From the NCBI RefSeq assembly GCF_900021175.1, contig NZ_FCOP01000011.1, positions 558,001-622,000 of the forward strand: DNA of 64,000 nucleotides, read 5' to 3'. Each line of letters starts with the position of its first letter. Position 1 is the first letter of the stretch. The DNA comes from Pseudenterobacter timonensis (GTDB taxonomy: Bacteria > Pseudomonadota > Gammaproteobacteria > Enterobacterales > Enterobacteriaceae). Positions 28,018-39,708 of this stretch are shown here, piece by piece. The notes beneath the pieces were generated by a model, which saw nothing but the letters and a program-made list of their open reading frames with translations, was not told the DNA's origin and did no database searches. The position numbers and the translations under genes are program-made.

Positions 28018-28872
28018 CTACTGCCCCAGCTCAATCACTTTATTATCGATAAGGCGGGCCTGGCCGAGCCATGCGGCAACCAGAATTACCGCCCGTTTGC
28101 TGGCATCCGTCAGCTCAAGCAGCGTATCGGCGTCGCGGATCTGCACGTCATCAGCGCGCAGCCCTTTTTCATTCAGCGCCTGTTCCGCGAGGGCGATAAT
28201 CTCCTCGCTCGCCTGTTCGCCAGATTTCAGCTGTTCCGCCATCGCGTTCATGACCTGGCTGAGCGCCGGAGCGATTTTCCGCTGCTCAGGGGTGAGATAG
28301 CCGTTACGGGAGCTGAGCGCCAGACCATCTTTGGCGCGCACGATCGGTACGCCGACGATCTCAATGTCGTAGCCCATATCGGCCACCATTTTGCGGATCA
28401 GCGCCAGCTGCTGAAAATCTTTCTCGCCGAAGCAGGCGATGTCCGGCTGCACCAGGTTAAAGAGCTTGCTGACGATGGTCGACACGCCGCGAAAATGGCC
28501 CGGACGGCTGGCCCCTTCGAGGATGGTGGAGATCCCCGGCACGTCAACGTAGGTGGCGCTTTCCGTCCCCTGCGGATAGATATCGGCAGGCGCCGGGCAA
28601 AAGACAAAGTCCACGTGGCGTTTGTTGAGCTTTTCGCAATCTTCCTGCAGGGTGCGAGGATAACACGCCAGATCGTCCGCACGGTCAAACTGCATAGGGT
28701 TTACGAAAATACTCACCACGACCAGGTCGGCGCGGGCCTTCGCCTCGTCAACCAGCTTCATATGGCCGTCGTGCAGGTTGCCCATCGTCGGCACCAGCGC
28801 GATACGCTGACCTTCCTGGCGCGCGCGGCGGATGTGCTGGCGCAGCAGGGGCAGGGTTTCAATGATTAGCAC
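28018..28872 (-). CDS. panC: pantothenate synthetase
   Basis: Joins pantoate and beta-alanine with ATP. 284 aa from a GTG at 28872 preceded by AAGGAG ([17 protein letters not shown]). HIGH-like motif in [12 protein letters not shown] (about residues 30-41), [19 protein letters not shown] and the KMSKS-like ALSSRNGYL. It starts 11 bp after panB, with which it is co-transcribed. Confidence 0.97.
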   Translation of the reverse strand: MLIIETLPLLRQHIRRARQEGQRIALVPTMGNLHDGHMKLVDEAKARADLVVVSIFVNPMQFDRADDLACYPRTLQEDCEKLNKRHVDFVFCPAPADIYPQGTESATYVDVPGISTILEGASRPGHFRGVSTIVSKLFNLVQPDIACFGEKDFQQLALIRKMVADMGYDIEIVGVPIVRAKDGLALSSRNGYLTPEQRKIAPALSQVMNAMAEQLKSGEQASEEIIALAEQALNEKGLRADDVQIRDADTLLELTDASKRAVILVAAWLGQARLIDNKVIELGQ

Positions 28873-28883
28873 AAGGAGACTCC

Positions 28884-29675
28884 TTAATGGAAACTGTGTT
28901 CTTCACCCGGATAAATACCGGATTCAACCTCGGCAATATACTGCCTGACCGCCGCGCGCATGTCGCCCGCCTCGTTCAGGAAATTTTTCGCAAATTTAGG
29001 AATGTGTCCGCCGGTGATGCCGAAGGCGTCGTGCATCACCAGTATCTGGCCGTCGGTGACGTTGCCCGCGCCGATGCCGATCACCGGAATGGTCAGCGCC
29101 TCGGTAATGCGCTTCGCCAGCTCAACCGGTACGCACTCCAGCACCAGCAGCTGCGCGCCCGCAGCCTGGATCGCCAGCGCATCGTCAAACAGCGCCTGCG
29201 CCGCATCACCGCGACCCTGGACTTTATAGCCGCCAAAGATATTAACCGACTGAGGGGTCAGCCCTAAGTGACCGCAGACCGGCACCGCGCGCTCGGTCAA
29301 CATTCTTACGGTCTCTGCCAGCCAGGCGCCGCCCTCGATTTTGACCATATTGGCTCCCGCGCGCATCACCACGGCGGCGTTTTCGAACGCCTGCTCAGGC
29401 GTGGCATAACCCATAAAGGGAAGATCGGCGAGCACCAGCGCGTTAGGCGCGCCGCGACGAACCGCGCGCGTATGGTAGGCGATATCCTCTACCGTCACCG
29501 GCAGGGTGGAGTCATGTCCTTGTACCGTCATCCCTAACGAATCTCCCACCAGCATGACGTTTATGCCCTCTTCGGCGAAGAGCTTTGCAAAGCTAAAGTC
29601 ATAGGCCGTGATAGTGGCGAAGCGTCTCTTTTCCTGTTTGCACTTTTGCAGAGAGGAGAGGGTGGTTGGTTTCAT
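28884..29675 (-). CDS. panB: 3-methyl-2-oxobutanoate hydroxymethyltransferase
   Basis: First step of pantoate synthesis, using methylenetetrahydrofolate. 263 aa from the ATG at 29675 (CAGGAAATATT upstream), [19 protein letters not shown]. Mg-binding and active-site motifs: [24 protein letters not shown], and [13 protein letters not shown]. Frames extending to 29762 are not supported. First gene of the pan cluster; folK lies upstream on the same strand. Confidence 0.97.
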   Translation of the reverse strand: MKPTTLSSLQKCKQEKRRFATITAYDFSFAKLFAEEGINVMLVGDSLGMTVQGHDSTLPVTVEDIAYHTRAVRRGAPNALVLADLPFMGYATPEQAFENAAVVMRAGANMVKIEGGAWLAETVRMLTERAVPVCGHLGLTPQSVNIFGGYKVQGRGDAAQALFDDALAIQAAGAQLLVLECVPVELAKRITEALTIPVIGIGAGNVTDGQILVMHDAFGITGGHIPKFAKNFLNEAGDMRAAVRQYIAEVESGIYPGEEHSFH

Positions 29676-29795
29676 AATATTTCCTGATAGCCCAAGCGAA
29701 TCTTTGCGCATTCTATCAGTAACATTTGGGGGAACAATGATTTTAGGCAATCGATTAACCACAAAATATTAATGGCTAAACGTGCTGAAACAAAA

Positions 29796-30275
29796 TTACC
29801 AGAGGGCGGGTTTATCAGCGTTAAGCTGCTGGAGAATATCCTTCAACGTTTCGCCGTCAGGAAAGATAAGTTGAGGGGCGATTTCAAACAGCGGCCAGAG
29901 CATAAAGCCACGGTTTTTCATATCGTAATGGGGAATGGTGAGGCGATCGGTATGAATGACCTCGTTGCCAAAGAGCATAATGTCGAGGTCGAGCGTGCGG
30001 GGACCCCAGCGTTCAGCCTTACGCACGCGCCCCTGCTGCAGTTCGATACGCTGGGTATGATTCAGCAGCGTTTCGGCATCCAGGGCGGTCTCCAGCGCCA
30101 CGGCGGCGTTGAGATAGTCGGGCTGATCCTGCGGGCCGAGCGGCGGGGTGCGGTAATAAGCCGAAACGGCAATGACCCGGCTCTGTGGGATCTCGCCCAG
30201 CGCCTGTACGGCAGCGTTGACCTGCTCCAGCGGAGAGGCCAGGTTGCTGCCGATGGCGATATAAGCGAAGGTCAT
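29796..30275 (-). CDS. folK: 6-hydroxymethyl-7,8-dihydropterin pyrophosphokinase
   Basis: Folate pathway kinase, 159 aa from the ATG at 30275 ([19 protein letters not shown]). Family motifs: [17 protein letters not shown] and [15 protein letters not shown], the latter carrying the Mg-binding Asp residues. Its start overlaps the pcnB stop by 4 bp (ATGA), so it is translated from the pcnB message. Confidence 0.97.
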   Translation of the reverse strand: MTFAYIAIGSNLASPLEQVNAAVQALGEIPQSRVIAVSAYYRTPPLGPQDQPDYLNAAVALETALDAETLLNHTQRIELQQGRVRKAERWGPRTLDLDIMLFGNEVIHTDRLTIPHYDMKNRGFMLWPLFEIAPQLIFPDGETLKDILQQLNADKPALW

Positions 30276-31669
30276 GCGGAGCCTTCGCGGCGTGGCGCGC
30301 GCTTGCGCGGACGACGGTGGCGACGGCGCGGGGCTGGATCCTCGTCCAGACCGGTGAGCATATCTTTCTGCTCCGGCGGGGCAGAGACCTGAAACTCGCC
30401 CCACCATTTCGCCAGCTTCTGCAGCTCGGCGTTGTTCTCTACTTCGGCGCGCAGCGCCAGCAGATCGTAAGCGGCGCGGAATTTCGGATGTTCCATCAGC
30501 TTCCAGGCGCGTTTACCCTGACGGCGCGACATGCGCAGCTGCAGCTGCCAGATATCGCGTACCAGGGTGGTAATGCGTTTTGGAATCGCCAGCGTACGAC
30601 AGGCTTCATCCAGCACATCGTTGGCCGCCAGCGCAAAGGCGTCGTAGTAGGCCAGCCCGCTCTCCTGGGCGATTTTCTGCGCCGTTTCCAGCAGGGGATA
30701 CCAGAACATCGCCGCAAATAAAAACGCCGGATTAACGCGCATATCGTTATGAATACGGGTGTCGGTGTTTTTAAAGACCTGATTGATAATCCGCTCCATC
30801 GGGCTGTCGCCTCTTTCGGTGAAGTAGCGGACAATCGTCGGGAACAGAGGCTGGAAAAGGCTGTATTCGCGCAGGAGCTTATAGGTATCAAAACCGTAGC
30901 CCGCCTGCAGCAGTTTGAGCGACTCTTCAAAGAGGCGCGCCGGTGGCACGTCGTTGATAAGCGTTGCCAGACGCGGGATCGGTTCGGCGGTTTCCTCGCT
31001 GATCCGCATATTCAGCTTGGCGGCAAAGCGGACCGCACGCAGCATCCGCACCGGATCTTCCCGGTAACGCGTTTCGGGATCCCCGATCAGGCGAATCACC
31101 CCTTCCCGCAGATCCTTCATGCCACCCACGTAGTCACGCACCGTAAAATCGGCCACGCTGTAGTAAAGGCTGTTGATGGTGAAGTCGCGGCGCTGGGCAT
31201 CTTCTTCGATAGAGCCGAAGATATTATCGCGCAGCAGCATACCGTTCTGACCGCGCTGGGAGGTTGTGCGATCGCTCGGAGAGCCGTCGTGGTGGCCGCG
31301 GAAGGTGGCGACTTCTATAATTTCTGGCCCAAACATGACATGGGCAAGACGGAAACGGCGGCCCACCAGGCGGCAGTTGCGGAAGAGCTTGCGCACCTGT
31401 TCGGGCGTGGCGTTAGTCGTCACGTCGAAATCTTTTGGTTTTTTGCCAAGCAATAAATCACGCACCCCACCGCCGACGAGATAGGCCTCGTAGCCAGCTT
31501 TATTCAGACGATAGAGCACCTTGAGGGCATTTTCACTGATATCTTTGCGGGAAATATTGTGCTGCTCACGCGGGATCACAGACATGTGTGACTGAGCCAC
31601 GGCGTCCTGCGCCATGCTCTCTTCGCGGCTTAACACCTTACGGCAAAAATTAGCGACTCGGGTAAAAAT
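30272..31669 (-). CDS. pcnB: poly(A) polymerase I, with AUU start codon
   Basis: Adds poly(A) tails to RNA and promotes decay; controls ColE1-type plasmid copy number through RNAI. Nucleotidyltransferase motif [20 protein letters not shown] (catalytic Asp pair), then RNA-binding neck/body and a basic tail ([16 protein letters not shown]). The frame upstream of the first ATG/GTG reads [18 protein letters not shown], like E. coli PcnB, and begins at ATT (31667-31669) behind GAGGTG. That gives 465 aa, the E. coli length. E. coli pcnB is one of the few genes known to use AUU, so the same start is inferred here. An automatic call would start at 31636. Confidence 0.93.
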   Translation of the reverse strand: MFTRVANFCRKVLSREESMAQDAVAQSHMSVIPREQHNISRKDISENALKVLYRLNKAGYEAYLVGGGVRDLLLGKKPKDFDVTTNATPEQVRKLFRNCRLVGRRFRLAHVMFGPEIIEVATFRGHHDGSPSDRTTSQRGQNGMLLRDNIFGSIEEDAQRRDFTINSLYYSVADFTVRDYVGGMKDLREGVIRLIGDPETRYREDPVRMLRAVRFAAKLNMRISEETAEPIPRLATLINDVPPARLFEESLKLLQAGYGFDTYKLLREYSLFQPLFPTIVRYFTERGDSPMERIINQVFKNTDTRIHNDMRVNPAFLFAAMFWYPLLETAQKIAQESGLAYYDAFALAANDVLDEACRTLAIPKRITTLVRDIWQLQLRMSRRQGKRAWKLMEHPKFRAAYDLLALRAEVENNAELQKLAKWWGEFQVSAPPEQKDMLTGLDEDPAPRRRHRRPRKRAPRREGSA

Positions 31670-31711
31670 AGTACACCTCGTAGTGTGTTTCGTTATAAAA
31701 AAAGCGGCTAA

Positions 31712-32596
31712 TCATAGCTCAGCGAGACGCGTTTGAGAATGCTGGATTTTCGGGACCTGCAATAACGACCAGTTATCGACCGCCATTTTTAGTAGCGCGT
31801 CAACGGATAAATCGTGCCATTCGCGTGTGACATTCTGATTGAGAAAACGTAGCGCGTCGATCAAAACGGGCCGCGGATCGCCCTGCGGCAGGGCAGGCGC
31901 ATGGTTCTGCTTGGAGAGCTTATTGCCCTCACTGTTCAGCGCCAGCGGCAAATGGATATACGCCGGGGGCTGCCAGCCGAACTGCTGGTAAAGCGAAATC
32001 TGCCGCACCGTGGGCTCAATCAGATCGGCCCCGCGCACAATTTCCGTAATTCCCTGAAAATGGTCATCGACCACCACCGCCAGATTATAAGCAAACAGCC
32101 CGTCACGGCGATGAATAATAAAATCTTCGCGCGCCAGCCTTTCATCGGCGTGAATTTCGCCCAGCAGCCGATCGTGAAACCGCATTACCGGCTTACGCTG
32201 CAACAGGCGCACGGCGGCGTTCTCCGGGCCGTGGTGGAGCGTACGGCAGTGGCCGTCATAGACGCCGCCCACGCTCTGTATCCGCGCCCGGGTACAGGTA
32301 CAGTAGTAAGAAAGGCCCTGTTCATGCAGCCACGCCAGACGTTCGCGGTAGGCGTCATGACGCTGCGACTGCCAGAGCACGTCGCCGTCCCAGTAAAGAC
32401 CGTAATGTTCCAGCTGACGCAGAATCGTCTCTGCCGCACCGGGAACTTCACGCGGGGGATCGATATCTTCAATACGAACGCGCCAGATACCCTGATTCGC
32501 CCGGGCCTGCAGATAGCTGCCAAGCGCGGCGACAAGCGATCCGAAGTGCAGCTCGCCCGACGGGGATGGCGCAAAGCGTCCGATATAGTGTGGCAT
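31712..32596 (-). CDS. gluQ: glutamyl-Q tRNA(Asp) synthetase
   Basis: Truncated GluRS paralogue that attaches glutamate to queuosine in tRNA-Asp. About 294 aa. HIGH-like [16 protein letters not shown] at the N-terminus; zinc site CTCTRARIQ ... YDGHC; KMSKS-like [10 protein letters not shown]. Lacks the anticodon-binding domain, as expected. Start taken as the ATG at 32596; a TTG at 32608 is an alternative, and neither has a strong ribosome site. Downstream of dksA, separated by a terminator. Confidence 0.94.
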   Translation of the reverse strand: MPHYIGRFAPSPSGELHFGSLVAALGSYLQARANQGIWRVRIEDIDPPREVPGAAETILRQLEHYGLYWDGDVLWQSQRHDAYRERLAWLHEQGLSYYCTCTRARIQSVGGVYDGHCRTLHHGPENAAVRLLQRKPVMRFHDRLLGEIHADERLAREDFIIHRRDGLFAYNLAVVVDDHFQGITEIVRGADLIEPTVRQISLYQQFGWQPPAYIHLPLALNSEGNKLSKQNHAPALPQGDPRPVLIDALRFLNQNVTREWHDLSVDALLKMAVDNWSLLQVPKIQHSQTRLAEL

Positions 32597-32617
32597 GGTA
32601 GTGATCAATAAAGTAAT

Positions 32618-32640
32618 AAGGCGGGAATCTCTCCCGCCTT
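32618..32640 (-). terminator. terminator-like hairpin after dksA
   Basis: Stem AAGGCGGGA / TCCCGCCTT with a GAGAT-type loop, read on the minus strand just after the dksA stop. The following ATTACTTTATT is only a partial T-run, so some read-through into gluQ is likely. Confidence 0.75.
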
Positions 32641-32665
32641 TGCGATCGTGATGACCGAACCGGTC

Positions 32666-33121
32666 TTAACCCGCCATCTGTTTTTCGCGGATTTCAGCCA
32701 GCGTTTTGCAGTCGATGCAGAGATCGGCTGTCGGACGCGCTTCCAGGCGACGGATACCGATTTCAACACCGCAGGATTCGCAGTAGCCAAAATCTTCATC
32801 CTCAACCTTTTTCAGCGTTTTCTCGATCTTTTTAATAAGCTTGCGCTCGCGATCGCGGTTACGCAGTTCAAGGCTGAACTCTTCTTCCTGGGCGGCACGG
32901 TCTACCGGATCCGGGAAGTTTGCTGCTTCGTCCTGCATATGAGTAACGGTGCGATCGACTTCGTCCCTGAGTTGATTACGCCATGCTTCAAGAATACGCT
33001 TGAAGTGCGACAGCTGGGCTTCGTTCATATACTCTTCGCCCGGCTTCTCTTGATATGGCTCCACCCCAGCGATGGCGAGAATACTCAGGGACGATGTTTT
33101 ACGGTTTTGCCCTTCTTGCAT
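32666..33121 (-). CDS. dksA: RNA polymerase-binding transcription factor DksA
   Basis: Works with ppGpp in the secondary channel of RNA polymerase. 151 aa from the ATG at 33121 behind AGGAGAAG. Coiled-coil tip with the two Asp residues in [14 protein letters not shown] (about 71 and 74), then the C4 zinc finger CESCGVEIG ... LCIDC. Almost identical to E. coli DksA. Confidence 0.98.
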   Translation of the reverse strand: MQEGQNRKTSSLSILAIAGVEPYQEKPGEEYMNEAQLSHFKRILEAWRNQLRDEVDRTVTHMQDEAANFPDPVDRAAQEEEFSLELRNRDRERKLIKKIEKTLKKVEDEDFGYCESCGVEIGIRRLEARPTADLCIDCKTLAEIREKQMAG

Positions 33122-33299
33122 GTTGCTTCTCCTTAACACGCACTATCGATCCCCATGTTGGGGGAAAAATCAGGTCGCTATAAATAGCAGATGCTTTTCC
33201 GTATGGCAATTATCTAAACGTAACACTTGACAAGCCTGTGAGGAAAAGCGTATTTACGCCCGCGGCCAGAACACTAAATAATCAACCATCTACCCCTTA

Positions 33300-34004
33300 T
33301 TATAACAAGACGGGAATAGATTCATTCAGAGTTATACCTGTGGCAGAAAGTTCCGCTTTGTAGGCCAGTACCTCCACCCCCTGCGTCTGTGCCTCATTCA
33401 ACAGTTGTGCGTATTTTGAGTCAATGTGACGGGCAGGGGAAAATCGACTGATTGCCGAATGAAGTACGGCAAACAGTATTACGGCACGCTGGCCCGCCGC
33501 CGCAACGCTTATCAACTCTCGCAGATGCTTTTGGCCGCGTAGCGTCACCGCATCAGGAAAGTATCCCTGGTCGCGATCCGCTAACGTTGCGGATTTCACT
33601 TCAATATAGCACTCAGGTCGTCCCGGCGCCTGTAACATAAAGTCAATTCTGCTGCCCTCGGCGCCATATTTTACCTCACCTTTCAGGGCGCTATAGCCAG
33701 TCAGTTCCGCAATCCTCCCCGCGGCAATCGCCTCTTTCACCAGCGGGTTCGCACGCAGCGTATTCACGCAAATAAACGCCCCTTCCCGGGTTTCGGTTAT
33801 CTCCCAGGTGTGGGGATATTTGCGCGTCGCGCTTTGGGAAGTGGAGTACCAGACCGTATCGCCCGGCGTCGCGCAGCCGGTCATGGCGCCGGTATTGGGG
33901 CAGTGGATGGTCAATGCTTCTCCCTCGGGGGTGATGACATCGGCTAGAAAGCGCTTATAGCGCTGAATAAGCGTGGCGGGCTTAAGCGGTGGGTCAAATA
34001 TCAT
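33300..34004 (-). CDS. sfsA: sugar fermentation stimulation protein SfsA
   Basis: 234 aa from the ATG at 34004 (AAGGAAAG upstream; a tandem ATG at 34007 is the alternative). Conserved [28 protein letters not shown], and a nuclease-like core SRIDFMLQ ... [13 protein letters not shown]. coli SfsA is described as a DNA-binding protein affecting maltose genes; biochemical activity is unsettled. Overlaps the 3' end of thpR by 11 bp, so translated from the same message, with dksA downstream (178-bp spacer). Confidence 0.94.
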   Translation of the reverse strand: MIFDPPLKPATLIQRYKRFLADVITPEGEALTIHCPNTGAMTGCATPGDTVWYSTSQSATRKYPHTWEITETREGAFICVNTLRANPLVKEAIAAGRIAELTGYSALKGEVKYGAEGSRIDFMLQAPGRPECYIEVKSATLADRDQGYFPDAVTLRGQKHLRELISVAAAGQRAVILFAVLHSAISRFSPARHIDSKYAQLLNEAQTQGVEVLAYKAELSATGITLNESIPVLL

Positions 34005-34548
34005 CATCTTTCCTTGTAAAACTACCCAGCGGCCAGCGCTGAAGCGGGATATAGCGGGTGCGGCCGCGTTCGAAAACAGACTCAAAAAGGGTAAATTCCG
34101 TCACCGGCAGCGACCAGCCAAAGCCCGGCGGGGGCAGGGCGACGGCATGGCTGGCATGGCGCAGCAGGGTGACATGCGGATGAAACGGCTGCGGGCTTTG
34201 ATAGCAGCCGCTTCGCGCCGCCTGCGCGCGCAGCAGGTTAGCCAGCTGGAGCAGGCCGCGCGGCGGCTGGCGGGGGCCGAGCCAGACCACGCGGGAGCGC
34301 AGCCAGTGCCCGGCGTCGTCCAGCGTTAGCGTAAACCCCGGCTGGCGAATACGTCCCGCCAGCTCCGCCAGGGCGCGCCCCTTTTCCGCGCTTACTTCGC
34401 CCAAAAAGGCCAGCGTCAGGTGAAGGCTGGCGGCGGCGATCGGTCGACCCGCGTCGGGAGCAAAGTTATCGGCGCGCCAGCGGATAATCTTACGCTGCAG
34501 AGGGGAGGGGATCTCAAGGGCAAAGAACAGACGTTTCGACTCGGGCAT
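33994..34548 (-). CDS. thpR: RNA 2',3'-cyclic phosphodiesterase (2'-5' RNA ligase family)
   Basis: 184 aa. Two HxTx motifs, HLTLAFLGE (about residue 43) and HPHVTLLRH, form the active site of the 2H phosphoesterase superfamily. N-terminus [14 protein letters not shown] at 34548 matches E. coli ThpR/LigT. Upstream frame overlapping hrpB is rejected. Divergent from hrpB with a 73-bp gap. The C-terminal tail ([10 protein letters not shown]) overlaps the sfsA start. Confidence 0.94.
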   Translation of the reverse strand: MPESKRLFFALEIPSPLQRKIIRWRADNFAPDAGRPIAAASLHLTLAFLGEVSAEKGRALAELAGRIRQPGFTLTLDDAGHWLRSRVVWLGPRQPPRGLLQLANLLRAQAARSGCYQSPQPFHPHVTLLRHASHAVALPPPGFGWSLPVTEFTLFESVFERGRTRYIPLQRWPLGSFTRKDDDI

Positions 34549-34621
34549 ACGGAGGACTCGGTAAAGGAATGTGCCGATGCTACAATGTATGCCGGATAAA
34601 GTTAACCCTCTGGAGCTGTTC

Positions 34622-37054
34622 GTGACCTCACTGCCGGTTGCCGCCGTACTTCCCGATCTTCTTGCCGCCTTACGCCACGCCCCCCAGGTTTTACTGAATG
34701 CCCCCACCGGCGCCGGTAAGTCGACCTGGCTGCCGCTGCAGATCCTGCACTCTGGCGTCGTGACCGGCAAAATTATCCTGCTGGAGCCGCGCAGGCTGGC
34801 GGCGCGTAACGTGGCGCAACGTCTGGCCGAACTGCTCCATGAAAAGCCCGGGGATACCGTTGGCTACCGGATGCGCGCGGAGAGCTGCGTTGGGCCTGCG
34901 ACCCGGCTGGAGGTGGTGACGGAGGGGATCCTGACCCGTATGCTGCAAAGCGATCCTGAGCTGAGCGGGGTAGGGCTGGTGATCCTCGACGAGTTCCACG
35001 AGCGCAGCCTGCAGGCGGATCTCGCCCTGGCGCTGCTGCTTGACGTGCAGCAGGGGCTGCGGGACGACCTGCGGTTGCTGATCATGTCGGCCACGCTCGA
35101 CAACGATCGCCTGCGCCAGCGGCTGCCCGACGCCCCGGTGATCGCCTCTGAGGGGCGTGCCTTTCCCGTTGAACGTCGCTGGCAGCCGCTGGCTCCCCAT
35201 CAGCGCTTTGACGAAGCGGTTGCCGCGGCGACCGCCGAACTGCTGCGCCAGGAGAGTGGCTCGCTGCTGCTTTTCCTGCCCGGCGTCGGCGAAATCCAGC
35301 GCGTGCAGACGCAGCTTCTCTCCCGCGTGGGCAGCGATGTGCTGCTCTGTCCGCTCTATGGCGCCCTGCCCCTCAGCGAGCAGCGTAAGGCGATCCTTCC
35401 CGCCCCACAAGGCCAGCGCAAGGTAGTGCTGGCAACCAACATAGCGGAAACCAGCCTGACCATCGAGGGCATCCGCCTGGTGGTGGATTCGGCGCAGGAG
35501 CGGGTCGCCAGCTACGATCCGCGTACCGGCCTGACCCGGCTGCTGACCCAGCGCATCAGTCAGGCGTCGATGATCCAGCGCGCGGGCCGCGCCGGGCGTC
35601 TTGAGCCGGGGATCTGCCTGCATCTTACCAGCGCCGAACAGGCGGAACGCGCCGCCGCCCAGAGCCTGCCTGAAATTGTCCAGAGCGATCTCTGCGGGCT
35701 GGTGATGGAGCTGCTGCAGTGGGGCTGCCCCGATCCGTCGCAGCTCCTCTGGCTCGATCCGCCGCCTGCGGTCAATCTGGATGCGGCGCGCCGTCTTTTA
35801 ACGCAGCTTGGCGCGCTGGAAGGGGAGCGGCTCAGCGCGCGCGGGCAGAAGATGGCGACGCTGGGCAGTGAACCGCGTCTGGCGGCCATGCTGGTGGCGG
35901 CAGAAACCAGCGACGATATCGCAACGGCGGCGAAACTGGCGGCTATCCTTGAGGAGCCGCCGCGCGGCAACAGCGATCTGGCGGGTGCCTTTGCGCGCAC
36001 TATGCCGAACTGGCAGCATCGCGCGCAGCAGCTGGTGAAGCGGCTCGGCAGCCGGGGCGGTTCGCCGGACGCCGGGCGGATCCCCTTTCTGCTGGCGCAG
36101 GGCTATCCGGACCGCATCGCCCGCCGGCGCGGGCTGGACGGGCGCTATCAGTTAGCCAACGGCATGGGGGCGATGCTGGACGCAGACGACGCGCTGACGC
36201 GTCATGAGTGGCTTATCGCGCCGCTGCTGTTGCAGGGGAGCCAGTCGCCGGACGCCCGCATCCTGCAGGCCGTGGCGACAGACGTAGAGGCGCTGGCGCA
36301 GGCCTGCCCGCAGCTGGTCCAGCAATCAGACACGGTAGAGTGGGACGAGGCGCAGGGGACGCTCAGGGCGTTTCGCCGCGCGCAAATCGGACGGCTTACC
36401 CTTAGCGTGAAGCCGCTGGCGAAGCCCTCGGAGGAGGAGCTGCATCGGGCAATGCTTAACGGCATTCGCGAGAAAGGGCTCAGCGTGCTTAACTGGACGC
36501 CACAGGCGGAACAGTATCGCCTGCGTCTGCACTGTGCCACGCGCTGGCTTCCGGAGCTGAGCTGGCCTGCCGTTGACGATGAGGCGCTGCTGGCGACGCT
36601 GGAGAGCTGGCTGCTGCCGCAGATGCAGGGCGTACACTCGCTGCGGGCGCTGAAGGCGCTGGACGTTAAGGAAGCGTTACAAAACTTACTCGACTGGTCG
36701 CTACGTCAACGGCTGGATAGTGAGTTGCCCACGCATTACACTGTGCCCACCGGCAGCCGGATTGCCATTCGTTATCATGAAGATAATCCGCCTGCGCTGG
36801 CGGTGCGGATGCAGGAGATGTTTGGCGAGGCGGTGACGCCGTCGATAGCGCAGGGGCGGGTGCCGCTGGTGCTGGAGCTGCTCTCCCCCGCCCATCGGCC
36901 GCTGCAGATCACACGCGATTTAGGCGCGTTCTGGGCAGGCAGTTACCGGGAGGTGCAAAAAGAGATGAAGGGACGCTATCCGAAACATGTCTGGCCGGAC
37001 GATCCGGCGCATGCCGCGCCGACGCGGCGGACAAAGAACTATTCTGCCAGATAG
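34622..37054 (+). CDS. hrpB: ATP-dependent helicase HrpB (DEAH box)
   Basis: 810 aa from a GTG at 34622 with GGAG 6 bp upstream; an ATG at 34571 would add 17 residues. SF2 motifs: I APTGAGKST, Ia LEPRRLAARN, II DEFH, III SATLD, V TNIAETSLTI, VI QRAGRAGR. C-terminal HrpB-specific domain ends PKHVWPDDPAHAAPTRRTK. RNA-helicase-like protein of unknown client. Monocistronic by position, divergent from thpR. Confidence 0.94.
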   Translation: MTSLPVAAVLPDLLAALRHAPQVLLNAPTGAGKSTWLPLQILHSGVVTGKIILLEPRRLAARNVAQRLAELLHEKPGDTVGYRMRAESCVGPATRLEVVTEGILTRMLQSDPELSGVGLVILDEFHERSLQADLALALLLDVQQGLRDDLRLLIMSATLDNDRLRQRLPDAPVIASEGRAFPVERRWQPLAPHQRFDEAVAAATAELLRQESGSLLLFLPGVGEIQRVQTQLLSRVGSDVLLCPLYGALPLSEQRKAILPAPQGQRKVVLATNIAETSLTIEGIRLVVDSAQERVASYDPRTGLTRLLTQRISQASMIQRAGRAGRLEPGICLHLTSAEQAERAAAQSLPEIVQSDLCGLVMELLQWGCPDPSQLLWLDPPPAVNLDAARRLLTQLGALEGERLSARGQKMATLGSEPRLAAMLVAAETSDDIATAAKLAAILEEPPRGNSDLAGAFARTMPNWQHRAQQLVKRLGSRGGSPDAGRIPFLLAQGYPDRIARRRGLDGRYQLANGMGAMLDADDALTRHEWLIAPLLLQGSQSPDARILQAVATDVEALAQACPQLVQQSDTVEWDEAQGTLRAFRRAQIGRLTLSVKPLAKPSEEELHRAMLNGIREKGLSVLNWTPQAEQYRLRLHCATRWLPELSWPAVDDEALLATLESWLLPQMQGVHSLRALKALDVKEALQNLLDWSLRQRLDSELPTHYTVPTGSRIAIRYHEDNPPALAVRMQEMFGEAVTPSIAQGRVPLVLELLSPAHRPLQITRDLGAFWAGSYREVQKEMKGRYPKHVWPDDPAHAAPTRRTKNYSAR

Positions 37055-37167
37055 CGCTACGCTTATCAGGTATAAACACAGCTGAAAATTGAGAGATTTC
37101 TTCTGGCGGCTTTGGCTGTCAGAACTGAAAATCAGGCCTTTGCGCCAGAACGTTGCGGAGATAAAGC

Positions 37168-39684
37168 ATGGCGGGGAATGACCGCGAGCCGATAGGACGA
37201 AAGGGGAGACCCGCGCGTCCGGCAAAAGAGAAAGTAAGTCGTCGCCTCAGAGATGAGGACTACGACGATGACTATGACGATGAGGAGAGAAAGCCTGCGC
37301 GCCGTAAAAAAGGTGGCAAAGGGGGGAAACCTCGCGGCAAACGTGGCTGGTTCTGGCTGCTGCTGAAGCTGTTCATCGTCTTTGTGGTATTACTGGCGAT
37401 CTACGGTGTCTATCTCGATCAGAAGATCCGCAGCCGCATTGACGGTAAAGTCTGGCAGCTGCCTGCGGCGGTCTATGGTCGCATGGTCAACCTTGAGCCG
37501 GATATGCCCATCACCAAGAAAGAGATGGTGACCCTGCTGGAGGCGACCCAGTATCGTCAGGTGACGAGGATGACCCGCCCGGGTGAATTTACCGTGCAGG
37601 CGAACAGCATCGAGATGATCCGCCGTCCGTTTGACTTCCCGGACAGCAAAGAGGGGCAGGTGCGCGCGCGCCTCACCTTTGATGGCGATCGTCTGGAAAC
37701 CATTGAGAACATGGACAACAACCGCCAGTTCGGTTTCTTCCGTCTCGATCCGCGCCTCATTACCATGCTCTCCTCGCCCAACGGCGAGCAGCGTTTGTTT
37801 GTAGCGCGTAACGGCTTCCCGGATCTGCTGGTGGATACCCTGCTGGCGACCGAGGACCGGCACTTCTACGAGCACGATGGCGTGAGCTTCTACTCCATTG
37901 GCCGCGCGGTGCTGGCGAACCTCACCGCCGGGCGCACGGTGCAGGGGGCGAGTACGCTCACCCAGCAGCTGGTCAAAAACCTCTTCCTCTCCAGCGAACG
38001 CTCCTACTGGCGTAAGGCCAACGAAGCCTACATGGCGCTGCTGATGGATGCCCGCTACAGCAAGGATCGTATTCTTGAGCTCTACATGAACGAGGTCTAC
38101 CTCGGGCAGAGCGGCGATAACGAGATCCGCGGCTTCCCGCTGGCGAGCCTCTACTACTTTGGCCGTCCGGTGGAAGAGCTGAGCCTCGACCAGCAGGCGC
38201 TGCTGGTGGGCATGGTGAAGGGGGCGTCCATCTACAACCCGTGGCGCAACCCGAAGCTGGCGCTGGAGCGTCGCAATCTGGTGCTGCGTCTGTTGCAGCA
38301 GCAGAAGATTATCGACCAGGAGCTGTATGATATGCTCAGCGCCCGTCCGCTGGGCGTGCAGCCGCGCGGCGGGGTGATCTCGCCGCAGCCTGCCTTTATG
38401 CAGATGGTGCGTCAGGAGCTGCAGGCGAAGCTGGGCGATAAGGTAAAAGATCTCTCCGGCGTGAAGATCTTCACCACCTTCGACTCCGTGGCTCAGGACG
38501 CGGCGGAGAAGGCGGCGGTGGAAGGTATTCCGGCGCTGAAGAAACAGCGTAAGCTGAAAGATCTGGAAACCGCGATGGTGGTCGTTGACCGCTTCAGCGG
38601 CGAGGTCCGGGCGATGGTCGGCGGCGCGGAGCCGCAGTATGCGGGCTACAACCGCGCCATGCAGGCGCGCCGTTCGATTGGCTCGCTGGCGAAACCGGCG
38701 ACCTATCTTACCGCCTTAAGCCTGCCGAACCAGTATCGACTGAATACCTGGATCGCCGATGCGCCGCTCGCCCTGCGTCAGCCAAACGGCCAGGTCTGGT
38801 CGCCGCAGAACGACGATCATCAGTTCAGCGGGCAGGTGATGCTGGTGGATGCGCTGACCCGTTCCATGAACGTGCCGACGGTAAACCTGGGTATGGCGCT
38901 GGGCCTGCCCGCGATTACCGATACCTGGCAGAAGCTTGGTGTGGACAGAAAGCAGCTGCATCCGGTTCCGGCCATGATTCTCGGCGCCCTGAACCTGACG
39001 CCGATTGAAGTGGCGCAGGCGTTCCAGACTATCGCCAGCGGCGGTAACCGGGCGCCGCTCTCCGCGCTGCGTTCGGTGATTGCCGAGGATGGCAAAGTGC
39101 TCTATCAGAGCTACCCGCAGGCGGAGCGCGCGGTACCGGCGCAGGCGGCCTACATGACGCTATGGACCATGCAGCAGGTTGTGCAGCGCGGCACCGGCCG
39201 TCAGCTTGGGGCGAAGTATCCGGGCCTGCATCTGGCAGGGAAAACCGGCACCACCAACAACAACGTGGACACCTGGTTTGCGGGCATTGATGGCCGTGAA
39301 GTGGTGATCACCTGGGTGGGTCGCGACAACAACCAGCCGACGAAGCTCTACGGCGCCAGCGGGGCAATGTCCCTCTATCAGCGTTATCTGGCGAACCAGT
39401 CGCCGGTGCCGCTGGATCTGACGCCGCCGGAAGATGTCGTCAATATGGGTATTGACGGGATGGGTAACTTTGTCTGCGGCGGCGGCGTGCGTACGCTGCC
39501 TGTCTGGACCACCAACCCCGATTCGCTCTGCCAGCAGAGCCAGCCGGAACAGCCTTCGGGCAATCCGTTTGAGCAGTCCCCTGAGCCTTCGCAGCAGCAG
39601 CAACAGCAACAGCAGCAGCCAGCTCAGAAGCAGGAGAGCGACGGCGTCGCGGGCTGGATCAAGGATATGTTCGGCGGTAACTAA
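37168..39684 (+). CDS. mrcB: penicillin-binding protein 1B (bifunctional peptidoglycan synthase)
   Basis: 838 aa. Cytoplasmic basic/acidic N-tail, one membrane helix ([18 protein letters not shown], about 60-85), UB2H domain, GT51 glycosyltransferase with the catalytic Glu in [12 protein letters not shown], and transpeptidase with SLAK (active Ser in [10 protein letters not shown]), SMN and GKTGTT motifs. The C-terminus has a poly-Gln run encoded by CAG/CAA repeats (about 39592-39621) before the conserved [12 protein letters not shown] end. Septal/lateral wall synthesis, activated by LpoB in E. coli. Confidence 0.97.
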   Translation: MAGNDREPIGRKGRPARPAKEKVSRRLRDEDYDDDYDDEERKPARRKKGGKGGKPRGKRGWFWLLLKLFIVFVVLLAIYGVYLDQKIRSRIDGKVWQLPAAVYGRMVNLEPDMPITKKEMVTLLEATQYRQVTRMTRPGEFTVQANSIEMIRRPFDFPDSKEGQVRARLTFDGDRLETIENMDNNRQFGFFRLDPRLITMLSSPNGEQRLFVARNGFPDLLVDTLLATEDRHFYEHDGVSFYSIGRAVLANLTAGRTVQGASTLTQQLVKNLFLSSERSYWRKANEAYMALLMDARYSKDRILELYMNEVYLGQSGDNEIRGFPLASLYYFGRPVEELSLDQQALLVGMVKGASIYNPWRNPKLALERRNLVLRLLQQQKIIDQELYDMLSARPLGVQPRGGVISPQPAFMQMVRQELQAKLGDKVKDLSGVKIFTTFDSVAQDAAEKAAVEGIPALKKQRKLKDLETAMVVVDRFSGEVRAMVGGAEPQYAGYNRAMQARRSIGSLAKPATYLTALSLPNQYRLNTWIADAPLALRQPNGQVWSPQNDDHQFSGQVMLVDALTRSMNVPTVNLGMALGLPAITDTWQKLGVDRKQLHPVPAMILGALNLTPIEVAQAFQTIASGGNRAPLSALRSVIAEDGKVLYQSYPQAERAVPAQAAYMTLWTMQQVVQRGTGRQLGAKYPGLHLAGKTGTTNNNVDTWFAGIDGREVVITWVGRDNNQPTKLYGASGAMSLYQRYLANQSPVPLDLTPPEDVVNMGIDGMGNFVCGGGVRTLPVWTTNPDSLCQQSQPEQPSGNPFEQSPEPSQQQQQQQQQPAQKQESDGVAGWIKDMFGGN

Positions 39685-39708
39685 CGCCAGAGATGTCTGA
39701 GTCCAAAA

